Below are positions 52,001-63,046 of a stretch of DNA of 64,000 bases, in pieces (position 1 is the stretch's first letter; each line of letters opens with the position of its first letter). The notes below the pieces were generated by a model. That model searched no databases. It saw only the letters and a list, made by a program, of their open reading frames with translations, and had not been told where the DNA came from. The position numbers and the translations under genes are program-made. Source of the DNA: Shinisaurus crocodilurus (taxonomy: Eukaryota; Chordata; Lepidosauria; Squamata; Shinisauridae); contig CM037878.1 in assembly GCA_021292165.1 (NCBI GenBank), positions 11,028,857-11,092,856 of the forward strand, written 5' to 3'.

Positions 52001-55000
52001 TAGAACATTCTTTAGTTATTTAAAAGCTATAGGAGAGCCATTCATGGACCTCACACCAATAAATCTACTCTGATTTAATCTCAATCTCTTTGGAACAATC
52101 CAGTAAACATGACTAGACAGTATTTCCACATTTACCTGCTCCAAATGGCAGAAATTCCTCTCTAGCCATAAAATTCCCATCCTTGTCCAAAAAGTGTTGG
52201 GGGTTGAACTCTTCAGGTGTTTCCCATTGCTTGGGATCAAGAAGTACAGAACGCAGATCTGAAACAACGATGGCGTTCTAAAAGGAAGAAAACATTGACT
52301 CAGAATTCATCTGGACCAGCACACTCGACTATCCCAGAAGTAATCACCTAACCCGCCTTCCCCCGCTCTCTCCCTCTCACACTATTGGGATCAATAACCA
52401 GAAGACTTGTCTGAGCATGGAAAGCTAAGCAGGGTCAGGTCTGGTTTTTACCTGGATGGGAGACCCCTCCTCTAGTTTCCTGCATTGAGCAGGGGGTTGG
52501 ACTCGATAGCCTTGTTGGCTCCTTCCAACTCTATGATCTATGAAATCTATAAGACGCGATGAGGAGTGAGTATAAACTGTTCACAGTGTCCAGCACAGGC
52601 CTGTAGTGTGTGTCACCATAAAAGCAATGGACATTCGTTAAGCTTAATTGCTGTGAGAAACCTGCAGGGTAGCCAAAGGCCTCAGCTACCAGCCGCTCTG
52701 AACTCCTTACCCCAAACTTGAGATAAGGATGTTTACACACTCTCGGGCTTCTGCTAAAGTTAACTGGGGTTTCTGGGACTTCTCTTGTTTGCCCTCCTTT
52801 TTTCCCACTGGCAGCTTTTCATAGCTTCTTTAGCAGCTTCTGGTACTTGCTAGAATTTAGGGAGACATCTATAAAATCCACAGCTTGTTAGCTTGCCTTT
52901 TGGCTTTCCGCTTGGGACGAGGAGCGTGCAAGTGTCAGTCCAAGCAACCTTCCTAGTGCACCAGGAGCGGCGTCCATTGTATTAGGAAGCCCTTTGACCA
53001 GAGGGATGTGTGTGAGCTGTTTCCTTGCTTATTTATTGATAATCTGCATCCATATTTCATTATTTTATTCAATAAACTGTGTGTTATCTTTCACACAAGT
53101 GGTCTTGTCTCATCCTGATTATCCTTGAATCTAAATAAAGGTGCCTTGGCTGAACCTGGTGTAATGCACACACACACACACATGTGTGTGTATATGTGTA
53201 TACAGTGCTTTTTTTCTGGAGAAAAGGGTACCGGAACTCTTGGATTACATTTCCTCGGGAGTAGATGGCGATTAAATTGTAATGCAATTAATAGAAGAAA
53301 AGGTGCTGGAACTCAGTTCCGGTGAGTTCCACCAGAAAAAAAGCCCTGTGTGTATATACACATATATAACACATGCACACTCATATACACATATAAACTG
53401 TTTGCAAAAAAGTAAAGAAAAGAAAGTGTGGTACCAGGGGGATTGTATGTTGGAGGGAGGGAGACTGTGATGAGGCTAGACAATGGGGTATTTGTCATAT
53501 GCATATTTTTGTATGGCACCTTGAGAGGGTTCTATTCTTAAAGGTGGCCTAAACACAGCTTGGGACCGCAATACCTGATGGAACGCCTAGACCGGACACT
53601 ACGATCTACATCTGAGGCCTTTCTCTGAGTGCCACCTCCAAGGGAGGCTCAGAGGGTGATGACAAGGGAGAGGGCCTTCTCAGTGGTGGCCCCCCAATTT
53701 TGGAATGATCTCCCCACTGAGGCCCACCTGGCACCAACATTGTCATCCTTTTGGCTCCAGGTTAAGACTGCCCTCCACTCCCAAGCATTTAATGGAAGTT
53801 GATGTGACATGTCAGCTATTTAATAGGTCTAGTTAAACAGGTCTAGTTTTAACAGGTCTAGTTTTTTTAATTGAAATTGTTTTAGGGCACAATCCTATGG
53901 CCCTCCAACAACCTTTTCCAGGGGGCTATAGAATGGGGCATAGTCACCGCTGCAACCTTGGAAATTCCTTCTGAGGTTGCAGCACCACTGGGCGCCTCCC
54001 CCCCCCCCCCGCCGCCTCATAGCCAGTGCAGCTCTTTCTGAACCAGCTGGAAACTGAACACGGAAGACTGTCTTCTTTTCCCGGGGGGGGGGCATTCCCA
54101 GGGGCAGAGAGGAGAGGATGCTTATGTAGCATCCAGTCGGTGCCTCAACCTCACCTCCTCGGGCGCAGGTGTAAAAATGTCTGCTGCAGCCAGCTATTGT
54201 GCTCTGCCATCAGTTCAATCCGATCAGGTGGGGTTCCATAGAAATCGACAGGGAGCTGACAATCTTAGATTAGTTGTTGACTGATTGCTTTAAATACTGA
54301 TAGAACAGACCCTGCTGCCATTGTTTCTTTGGATGTCAAAAAGGCCTTTGACAAAATTCACTGGAAATTTCTCTCCACTACGTTGAGAAATTTGGCTTTC
54401 CTGCAGAATTTTTTTAATAGATCAACATTTTGTATTCAACCCCAAGAGCTAGAATTATGACCAATGCTTTTTTCTCGGATTATATTATACTTGGGAGAGG
54501 TACTAGACAGGGATGTCCACTCTCTCCATTGATATTTGGTTTATGTTTGGAACCCCTGGTGTGTGCTATTCACAGATTCATATATGATTGTTTAGAATTC
54601 AAAATCATTCTTTATCCTGATGATCTTTTACTGTTTATCTCTAAACTCCAGTCATTGGTTTCAGCTTTGATGCAGGGGATTATTACTTTTGGCAATTTGT
54701 TTGGCTATTTAATAATTCATTGGTCAGAATCTGAATTGATGCCAATTGGAGATACTATATCTCAGAGTATATTAGATCATTGGCAATTTCAGTGGTGCCC
54801 ACATTTTATTACCTATTTGGGAATTCTCAGAGACATATCTCGAATGATCAAGCTAAACTTGAGTAAGTTGATTAATGAAATCTCACAGGTTATAGATAGA
54901 TGGGAGCTCTTAAGTTGAGTTTGTGGGGTAAGGTTAATACACTTAAGATGAATACTATACCTAGGATTGTTTGTTTTACATGGGATTCTTCTATTTATAC

Positions 55001-58000
55001 CTGGCAACTATTTTCAAAAATGTAATGTTTTGTTTCACAATTTTCTGGGTGTGTGTGTGTCTTCCCCACCATGAATTTCTTTGAAGAGGATGCAACTTCC
55101 AATTAAAGAAGGTGGGTCTGGCTTACCAGTTCTTGCCTTATAACATAGGCCTTATTTGCTGACTAGTTCAAAATTTTGGTCTTTTCCACTTAGATTAGAT
55201 TATCCCCCTTGGTCAGTTCTGGAATCCTTATGTCTGGATCCTCTCTCAGAATGAATGGCATTAGGTTCTCACCACACTAAAATGGATAGTGTGCCTCCTA
55301 CAATCACTGCAGTCAGAAAGTTTGGTGTATTTTATCTGGTCAATTAGAGTTTGACCCATTTTCTCATGCTAAATTATGGGAAAATCCAGATTTAAAAATT
55401 GGTAAGAAAATGTGCATGTGGTAGACTTGGACAGACAGGTTGATCTTTACCTTGGATCAATTAGTGGGTGTTGATGATGAGTTTTTGTCATTTTTGGCTT
55501 TGCCTGCAAAATACGATTTGCCTGCTTTGACTGAATGGCAATTCTTGCTATTGCAGCATTTGATGGAATCTAGATTTGGCCCTGCAGCTTTTACAGCTTC
55601 AGAGTCCCCTTTGCTATTGGAAGCACTGATTGAGGCTGAGCAGTTATAGCAACCCGTGCTCCGTGTTTATAAATGCTTATTATCTGTGAATTAATATGAT
55701 ATACAGAGTCTTAAATGTGAATGGAATAGAGAATTAGATTGTCCTATTTTGCTTAATCAATGGAACATTGTTTTTGCATCTGTGCCGGAAGGGTCTATGG
55801 ATCTTAGGTTATGTCTTAGGCAGCAAAATTTTTAGTTTCATGTTTATTGAACACCACAACATCTTTTTAATAAAGGTATGTCTAAGTTGGCTAACTGTTG
55901 GAGGCGTAATACTGCTAATGCTTCACTTACCCACATGTTTTGGCAATGCTCAGTGGTTGCTTCTTTTTGGTGGAGGTTATAATACTGATAAACTTAGTAT
56001 CAGCCAGTGTGGCGTAGTGGTGAGAGTGTTGGACTGGGACTCGGGAGATCCGGGTTCGAGTCCCCACTCAGCCATGAAACTCACTGGGTGACTTTGGGCC
56101 AGTCACTGACTCTCAGCCTAACCTACCTAACAGGATTGTTGTGAGGATAAAATGGAGAGGAGGAGGAGGATTATGTAAGCCACCTTGGGTTCCTTGCAGA
56201 AAAAAAGTCGGGGTATAAATATAATAAATAAATAAATAAATAAAATATTAGAATGCTCTTTAATATTTACTGATGCACACATTGTTTAAAATTATTTACC
56301 TGCTGTATGGAACTTATCACAAGGACAATGCAAGTGGATTTTCTATGCCCTTTTGACAGCTAAAAGACTGATATTACAACACTGGAAAGTTGAATGCCCA
56401 CTTCCCATAACACAATGGACTGAGGACCTAACAATGCTTTCAATATTCGAACAGTTGGTATTTAGATGTCACCTGCGGATGGATAAATATATGGATATTT
56501 GGTCCGCCTTTTCTGAAGCTGATGTTTCTACCGATAGCCAGGGCTTTTTTTCTGGTGGAACTCACCGGAACTGAGTTCCAGCACCTTTTCTTCTATTAAT
56601 TGCATTACAATTTAATCGCCATCTACTCCCGAGGAAATGTAATCCAAGAGTTCCGGTACCTTTTTCTCCAGAAAAAAAGCACTGCCGATAGCTATATCAT
56701 CATACAGAGAACTAAAGTGTCCACATATTACATTAGTATGGAATTCTAAAGTTGTCCTATGTTAAAGGAAAGTTACTTATCTATATGAAGTTGCTTAAAT
56801 GTTGTTTGAGTTTCAAACTCTCATCCCAGATCGCTACACAACTGGGACATTTCTTATCTTCAGATTTCTAGTTTGGAGTGTGTGTGTGTGTGTGTGGATG
56901 GGTGGGAGGGACTTCTTGCCCTTTGGATTTTGCACTACGCAAGAAGTTCCCATGTAGACATCTCTTAAAGTGCCACCCTTGGATGCTTTTGGGATACAGG
57001 AATGCAACTGCATCACTTTTCTATACCTTGGGAATGATAAAACCATGCATGTTCACATCTTTTACACATCGTCTGGGAATCCCAACTGGAAAGATATATT
57101 TTGCACGCAGGATCTCATGAAGCACAGCATTGGTGTAGGGCAGTTTCTTCCGATCTTGGTAGCAGATTGAATGAGAGGAACCGAAAACATCTTCCATCTC
57201 TTTGTAGACTTTATCTGAGGGAAAGAACGGAAAAGGATGCTTTATTCTGGCTATAGTTTTTGTCTCACAAAATCAGGCAATCATTGAGGGACATTTATTC
57301 CACATGTAATTATTCCATGTAGTTACATTACATGAAAGAAACCTGAATAACCACTGAGCTTTGAATGTAATCACAATTAAATAGTACCTAAAATGCAAAA
57401 TGGTGTCCCAAATAAAAAAGGGGGGGGGATGTGGAAGACCTTCTATCTCAAGACATTCCACAAAGACTCGTGAACTGAGCTAAAGGAGTCCAGTGATATT
57501 GGACATGGATCATGGCAAATGCCATTGTCTGAAAATGAATCGTCATAAAGGCTTGTCTAAGCTTAGGAAAAGTGAGATTAACCAAACAAAAGGCTCTATA
57601 CGGGTGCAATCCTATGGTCCCTAAACACCGTCCATAGGATACTGTGGATTTTCACCTCTAAGGCCACAGAGAGAGCAGCGACTTCAAACGTGAAAATCCC
57701 CACTTGGATCTTCACGCACACGCACACGTACACGCACACGCACACACACGCACACACACACACACACACACGTGCTGTTCCTCTTCAGAGGTTGGTATCA
57801 TGATCTCGGATGAGGAGGGGTAAAACAGGGCATGACAGGGAAGGGAGGGAGGAGGAAAGGCCAGGATACGCTGTATCCTGTGCCCTCTCCAGACCCAGGC
57901 CCACCCTCACCAGTGTGACTGCACTAGATGGGCTCAGAGGCCTGTCTAGTGGGGGGAAATTAGCAGGAGGATGGAGAGGCAAAAACCACCTCCGTCACTC

Positions 58001-61000
58001 CTTCCACCCTTCCGGATGCAGGCTGGCAGGGCACTGGATACTTAGAAGTCTCCAAGACAGGAGGCTTCCATGTAGCAGGCAGCAATCCAACAGGGTTGTG
58101 TCCTAATTATCCTTTTTAAGATAATTAGGGCACAATACCTGGAGAACATCTACCTGCTGATTTTTTTGGTTTTTAAAAATCAGTTAATTCTGGTATTACG
58201 GACTCAAGCCACAGTTGAAGGAAGTCCAACTTCAGCACAAATCAGAGTCAATGAAGCACCAGAGGGCAGATCTAACAACTTCAAAAACGGCAACCCTATT
58301 CTGGAAAGATTCCAGTTTCACAACCTGAGAATCATGCCAGCCCTTCTGCCCCATACAAAACCAGGGCTACCACCGTGCTTCAAAACAGTTTTAAAGCAGG
58401 GTCAATCAGAAATCCACCTTCTGATAGCTCAATTTTTGATGTGATTCCCAAAGTTGTAGAGGCCGACAGCTTTCTTATATCCATATGGGTCTATATATCT
58501 TTACAATGTCTACAACATAACAGTACTTTGTTGCCAGTCTGTTTCTGGGCCCGATTCAAAGTGCTGGTGCTAACATTCAAAGCCCTAAATGGCTTGGGGC
58601 CAGGGTATCTGAAGGATCATCTCCTCCCACATGTACCTGCCCAGACACTAAGATCTTCTTCAGTGGTCCTTCTCCAAGAGCCCCTGCCAAAGGAAGTGAG
58701 GCAGGTGGCTACCAGGAGGAGGGCCTTTTCTGCTGTGGCACCCCGGTTCTGGAATGAGCTCCCCAAAGAGGCTCGCCTGGCACCACATTGTACTCTTTCC
58801 AGTGCCAGGTGAAGACCTTTTTATTCTCCCAGGCATTTTAATCATCTTAATCATCTTAATCATTTTTATCTTGTAGTTTTTAACTCTGTTACTGTAATTT
58901 GAACTGTTGCTAGCTTTGCTGTTTGTTTTAATCAGTGGTTTTAAATTTTATAGTTATAGTATATTGTATTTTATGGTTTTAACTGTTGTAAACCGCCCAG
59001 AGAGCTTCGGCTTTTGGGTGGTATAAAAATGTATTAAAATAAATAAATAAATAAATAACAATGAATTCCTAGATATTTGAATTCAGGACATTGGTCTACC
59101 TATTCCTTGTGTATTGAACATCAGAATTTCTGATGTATCTTTTCAGGGACCATAATCTTGGTTTTTTGAGTAATTAATATTTCAGTTTTCTTATTTCCTG
59201 TATTTGCCAAACCTAGGCCATTGTCTTTTTAATTTCAGTATTTTAATATCAGTATTGCTTGCTGTGATGCCTTTAACGATCATTTCACAGATAAAATCTC
59301 TCGGATAAGAGCCGACTTAGACGCCCTCATTGTAGCAGAGGCAGACAATGGAGTGTCCAGTAACTCCGCAAGTAGGATTACACTGGATCAGTTTCAGTTG
59401 GTGAGTACCGAGGACGTGGACAAACTGCTTGGTCGAGTGAAGAGGACTACTTGCCCTCTCGATCCCTGTCCTTCCTGGTTGGTTGTCCAAGGAGGAGATG
59501 CAGTTGGATTACAACTACAACGTATTGTTAATGCATCTCTCCAGGGAGGGAATTTTCCATCATGTCTGAAAGAAGCGGTGGTACGGCCGCTTCTAAAAAA
59601 GCCTTCCCAGGATCCCTTGGACCTTAACAATTACAGACCAGTGTCAAATCTTCCATTTTTGGGCAAGGTGATCGAGAGGGCAGTTGCCTTCCAACTCCAA
59701 GCAGTTTTGGATGACACTGATTTTCTAGACCCATTTCAAACTGGCTTCAGAGCAGGATACGGAGTTGAGACTGCTATGGTCGCCTTAGCAGATGATCTAC
59801 GCCTGAGTACCGACAGGGGGAGTGTGTCCCTGTTGGTGCTTTTGGACCTCTCAGCGGCTTTCGATACCATCGACCATGGTATCCTTCTGGAACGCCTGAG
59901 GGGACTGGGAATCGGGGGCACTGTGCTTCAGTGGTTCCGGTCCTACCTCTCGGGTAGGCTCCAGATGGTGATGCTTGGGGATAGCTGCTCCACCAAAAAG
60001 GAGCTGCTATGTGGCGTGCCACAAGGAGCTATTCTTTCCCCAATGCTATTTAATATCTACATGAAACCGCTGGGAGAGATCATCCGGGGGCATGGGGCGG
60101 GGTGCTATCAGTATGCTGATGACACCCAAATATATTTCTCTATGCCTTCAGCAACAGCGTCAGCTAAGGATAGTGTGTCTCCTCTGAATGAATGCCTGGA
60201 GGCAGTAATGGGCTGGATGAGGAAAAATAAACTGAAACTGAATCCAAACAAGACGGAGGTGCCTGCTGTCAAAGGCCACAATCTGGGTTTGGAGGTATGT
60301 CAACCAGTTCTGGATGGGGTTACACTCCCCCTGAAAGACTGTGTTCGCAGCTTGGGGGTGCTTCTAGATCCGTCACTCCAAATGACATCTCAGATAGATG
60401 CGACGGCTAGGAGTGCCTATTATCAGCTTCGGCTGAAACGCCAGCTGCGCCCCTTCCTAGAACCGGAGGACCTAAAGACAGTAGTGCACGCGCTGGTAAC
60501 TTCGAGGCTCGACTTCTGCAATGCGCTGTACATAGGCTACCTTTGTACCTAGTCCGGAAACTTCAACTAGTGCAAAATATGGCCGCCAGACTGGTTACTG
60601 GTACACCTAGGGGTGCTCACATCACACCAGTTTTAAAAGCACTCCACTGGCTGCCAATCAGTTTCCGGGCAAAGTATAAAGTGTTGGTTATTACCTTTAA
60701 AGCCCTACATGGTTTGGGTCCAGGCTACCTACGGGATCGCCTTCTCCCATACAATCCACCCCGCACACTCAGGTCCTCTGGGAAGAATTTACTTCAGTCA
60801 GCCAAAACTAGGCTGACGGGTACTACCCAGAGGACCTTTTCTTCTGCTGCTCCCAGATTATGGAATGGCCTGCCGGAGGAGATTCGTCAGCTCACCAGTC
60901 TTTTGGAATTTAAAAAAGCCATAAAGACTGATCTCTTCCGGCAGGCCTATCCGGTGGAATTTTAGGTTGCCTTTAAGATGTTTTTACGATGTTTTAATGA

Positions 61001-63046
61001 TGTTTTAATGATGTTGTTTATGATGTTTTTAATGTGTTTTAAGATGTTTTAATAGTATGTATTGTGTATTTTATATTTTTGTTGTTCCCCGCCTCGATCT
61101 AGACGGAGAGGCGGGTAAGAAATAAAATTTATTATTATTATTATATTATTATAATTTAAACCTACTTATGTAAAAGATAGGAGAACCATGTCATCAGCAT
61201 ATACATGAATGGAAAGCCTATGACAAATTGAAGGTGGAAAGAATTCTGGGCCAGAAAATCTCAGAATTATATCATTAAGAAAAAGATCAAAAAGTAAGGG
61301 AGCAAAAATATGGCTTTGCTTAACTCTATGATTTATTGGAATTACATCAGTCAAGAAGGAACCTGAAAATCCCATTCTGATTCTAGCAGAGGTATTGGTG
61401 TGAAACTCCTGAATCAAATATAAAAGACATTTGTCTATATTAGTTTTAACCAGCTTGCATCATAAACCATTTCTATCATGCAAATCAAATGCTGCAGCTA
61501 AGTCAACAAAAGCCACATAAAGCTGTTTAGACCCTTAATACTTTCCTGGGCAAGATAATGAAGAGGCATATAATGATCAATTGTATTTTTACCTTTCCTT
61601 GGAACCAGCTTGTTCAGGAAGAATGATATGATATATTTCCTCCCATTCTTCCAGTCCATTCAAGTTATTTACCATACAGTTTGAAGGGAACCTTTAAAAG
61701 ATTTATTGGACGATAAATTCCTGTATCCTGCTCATCACCCTTTTTAAAGACTGGAAATACTATACTCTGTTTCCAAACAGCTGGAAACACACCAGTCTTT
61801 TTTATCTGAGTAAACAATTTAGCCAATATTGGGGCCAACCAATCAGAAAATTGTTTCAATATGACTGGGGCAACATGTCCTCCTCTGGTGCTTTTCTGGC
61901 TGAAAGAGATGTAATGTTACCCTTAGAACACAATCCTATGCATGTTTAGACAAAAATAAATCCTAAAAACCCCAGATGCTGGGAATTGTAGGACTTATTC
62001 TGTATAAACCAGTGCAGGATTGTGCCCTTAATCTCAGGTATGGCAACTGGGGACCAAGGAGGCAAGTTTGCAACACCCACAGAGAAACTTGGCTTATGAT
62101 CTACAGATAGTACCCCAAAGATTTTAGCGTAATGCACAAGCCAATCACTGGCAGATATATCTACATTAGTTTAGGATTCTAACTATATACTCAGTAGCTG
62201 GTTTGGACATGAATGCCTGAATTGCGACTCACTAAAATCCAATGTTATAATGTTCACTAATTTAATTACCTACTCTCCTACTTAGCCATATCTCATTTTA
62301 ATTTTCCCAAGCTGTTGATCTTGATTTTTATCTAATTTATCTTCCATAAGCAAGGTGGGGGGAAATGATCAGGAGAAAATAAATGTTCATATTACATGTA
62401 TGTCAGCTGCAAGCTTAGTTTATTAACTTGTTTCAGTTATTTGCCATTTTAAATCTGGTTTTAACTTTGGTTTTTAAACTGTTGTAATGAAATTTCATGA
62501 TTTTATTGTTATCAGTATTTTATAATGTATTTTATTGTTTTTATGAATTGTTGTAAACTGGCCAGAGAGCTTCTGCTATGGGGCTGTATAGAAATAAAAT
62601 AAAATAAATAAATAAATAATGTATATCAAACGCCTTTGTTTTAGTTCACTGTCAAAGTCATGAACTTTGAAGTAAGTCCCTTTCATTCAATGAAACTTCT
62701 GTGGTGGATGATTAAGGCTGGGAGTGTTTGTAGTATTTTCTGGATGTCCTCATTTTAGTTGCTTGTTAGATATGAATGAATGTTTCTCATCCAACCAGTA
62801 TAAAATCTTGGAAGAATTGCAAACCACTTCTAAAAAACAACAACAAATTCTTTCCTACAGGGATCAAGGGCAGATCTTGTTCCCATTGCAGCCATTTGTC
62901 TCACCTTGGATATCTGGATAAGCCATCATGAGGAGCAGTGCCCATTGCAGAGAAGTGGCAGTCGACTCTGTCCCTGCAACAAAGAGGTCAAGAATACACT
63001 CTGCAAGGTTCTCTTCATTAAAGACGGAAGTGGGGTCACCCTTGCT
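48833..63046 (-). CDS. Cytochrome P450 2J/2K-like gene C, exons 6-9 (span includes introns; 5' part outside window)
   Basis: Second P450 on the minus strand. Four exons are visible: 62905-63046, 57027-57214, 52136-52277 and 48833-49023, sizes 142,188,142,191, all GT-AG and in the canonical CYP2 phases. Together they give 220 open codons: I-helix [19 protein letters not shown]-helix [22 protein letters not shown], heme loop [10 protein letters not shown] with the Cys ligand, and C-terminus [10 protein letters not shown]. The I-helix has Ser at the position of the usual catalytic Thr (AGTEST for AGTETT) and Gln for Arg in the following TLRWA. Otherwise intact, so probably a working gene whose exons 1-5 lie right of the window. 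It is tail to tail with gene B. Confidence 0.9.
49087..49166. mobile_element. Hairpin hAT MITE, copy 9 (right arm mostly lost)
   Basis: 80 bp, perfect flanking CTCTAGTA (49079-49086, 49167-49174). Only the terminal GGAGAACACTG of the right arm remains. Intron 8 of gene C. Confidence 0.92.
49507..49776 (+). mobile_element. Sauria-type tRNA-derived SINE, full length
   Basis: GAGCCAGCGTGGTGTAGTGG, B box GGTTCTAGTCC, core TGGGCCAGTCACTGACTCTC, tail TAAATA units. Intron 8 of gene C. Confidence 0.9.
49785..49994. mobile_element. Palindromic hAT-like MITE (CAGTGGAG family), copy 1
   Basis: 210 bp; CAGTGGAGACTGGTGACTCC and its reverse GGAGTCACCGGCCTCCACTG; flanks AATATACA and TATATACA. The arms fold around CCATGGTGCTCCGTGG. 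Confidence 0.85.
50526..50721. mobile_element. Palindromic hAT-like MITE (CAGTGGAG family), copy 2
   Basis: 196 bp, same arms with changes; ends CAAGGGAGGCC and CACCAGCCTCCACTG; flanks CTTAGAGG and CATAAAGG. Confidence 0.75.
50836..51085. mobile_element. Tigger/pogo-like MITE, copy 6
   Basis: CAGTAATACCTTGGATTACA to CAATCCAAGGCATGACTG, TA flanks. Intron 8 of gene C. Confidence 0.85.
51100..52130. other. Intron 8 of gene C, mostly unassigned
   Basis: A GGGTGCAATCC-type interior (CTGACCTC/GGCCTTGGAGAAGG) near 51130-51410 and a T-run at 51747-51774. Confidence 0.35.
52136..52277 (-). CDS. Gene C exon 8
   Basis: 142 nt. Acceptor TCCTTTTAG, donor GCAG|GTAAAT. Encodes [36 protein letters not shown] and EEFLPFGA leading into the heme loop. 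The usual GT at the exon start is NA here. Confidence 0.92.
52403..52553 (+). mobile_element. 5S rRNA-derived SINE with CR1-type tail, copy 5
   Basis: 5'-truncated: starts at ACTTGTCTGAGCATGGAAAG, then AGCTAAGCAGGGTCAGGTCT and the CR1-type end. Intron 7 of gene C. Confidence 0.8.
53203..53348. mobile_element. 146-bp hAT element, copy 1
   Basis: CAGTGCTTTTTTTCTGGAGA to CACCAGAAAAAAAGCCCTG; perfect duplication TGTGTATA (53195-53202, 53349-53356). Interior has GCGATTAAATTGTAATGCAA. Confidence 0.93.
53530..53880 (+). mobile_element. L2-type LINE 3' fragment
   Basis: Degenerate ORF2 end (GCCACCTCCAAGG, AGGGCCTTCTCAGTGGTGGC, TTTTGGAATGATCTCCCC) as at 58700. Confidence 0.6.
53882..54245. mobile_element. 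GGGTGCAATCC-type DNA element
   Basis: Starts TTAGGGCACAATCCTATGGC; interior CCTTGGAAATTCCTTCTGAG. C-run at 53998-54010. Right end unclear. Confidence 0.5.
56001..56251 (+). mobile_element. Sauria-type tRNA-derived SINE, full length
   Basis: CAGCCAGTGTGGCGTAGTGG (A box), intact B box GGTTCGAGTCC at 56053-56063, core TGGGCCAGTCACTGACTCTC and a TAAA tail. Its intact RNA polymerase III boxes make it the least decayed copy in the window. Confidence 0.92.
56539..56684. mobile_element. 146-bp hAT element, copy 2 (opposite orientation)
   Basis: CAGGGCTTTTTTTCTGGTGG to CTCCAGAAAAAAAGCACTG; perfect duplication CCGATAGC (56531-56538, 56685-56692). Reverse complement of 53203-53348 with hardly any difference. 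Confidence 0.93.
57027..57214 (-). CDS. Gene C exon 7 (K-helix)
   Basis: 188 nt, the usual CYP2 length. Acceptor TTCCCTCAG, donor CAAG|GTATAG. Encodes [20 protein letters not shown], then [16 protein letters not shown] with the ExxR motif EILR, and [11 protein letters not shown]. Confidence 0.92.
57600..58105. mobile_element. GGGTGCAATCC-type DNA element
   Basis: GGGTGCAATCCTATGGTCCC at the left, GGGTTGTGTCCTAATTA at the right. Holds a (CA)n run at 57715-57772. Intron 6 of gene C. Confidence 0.55.
58535..59065 (+). mobile_element. L2-type LINE 3' fragment
   Basis: [59 protein letters not shown] and the tail GTAAACCGCCCAGAGAGCTT..(TAAA)n. Confidence 0.82.
59240..61145 (+). mobile_element. 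L2-type LINE, ORF2 reverse transcriptase to 3' end
   Basis: 5'-truncated but well preserved. 59353-60552 is open for 399 codons: [57 protein letters not shown], catalytic YADD in [10 protein letters not shown], and [14 protein letters not shown] frame break near 60545 separates the C-terminus (60543-60965: [40 protein letters not shown]). 3' end CGGAGAGGCGGGTAAG and (ATT)n. Intron 6 of gene C. Confidence 0.9.
61160..61880 (-). mobile_element. Other non-LTR reverse-transcriptase fragment
   Basis: Minus strand pieces: [39 protein letters not shown] and further down [12 protein letters not shown]. Several frame breaks. Clade not determined. Confidence 0.7.
61923..62027. mobile_element. Second TTAA-type hairpin element, degenerate
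   Basis: AACACAATCCTATGCATGTT to GCAGGATTGTGCCC, followed by TTAA (62028-62031); interior CCCAGATGCTGGGAATTGTA is a decayed form of the shared stem. Confidence 0.65.
62430..62620 (+). mobile_element. L2-type LINE 3' tail
   Basis: TTGTAAACTGGCCAGAGAGC, GGGGCTGTATAG and a TAAA tail (62590-62618). Confidence 0.65.
62905..63046 (-). CDS. Gene C exon 6 (I-helix)
   Basis: 142 nt. Acceptor CAACAACAG, donor CAAG|GTGAGA. Encodes [20 protein letters not shown], then [19 protein letters not shown] and AYPDIQ. Confidence 0.92.

Larger units (their letters stand above)
54246..56780 (+). mobile_element. L1/Tx1-type LINE fragment, degenerate, with two nested insertions
   Basis: ORF2 reverse transcriptase: [20 protein letters not shown], then [20 protein letters not shown] and LYPDDLLLF, where the catalytic YADD has become YPDD. 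Frame broken near 54430 and again after 54918. Interrupted by a SINE (56001-56251) and a hAT element (56539-56684). Intron 7 of gene C. Confidence 0.8.

Noticed and set aside
56001..56063. Possible tRNA gene (A box and intact B box)
   Set aside because: No cloverleaf continuation; the head passes into the SINE body and TAAA tail.
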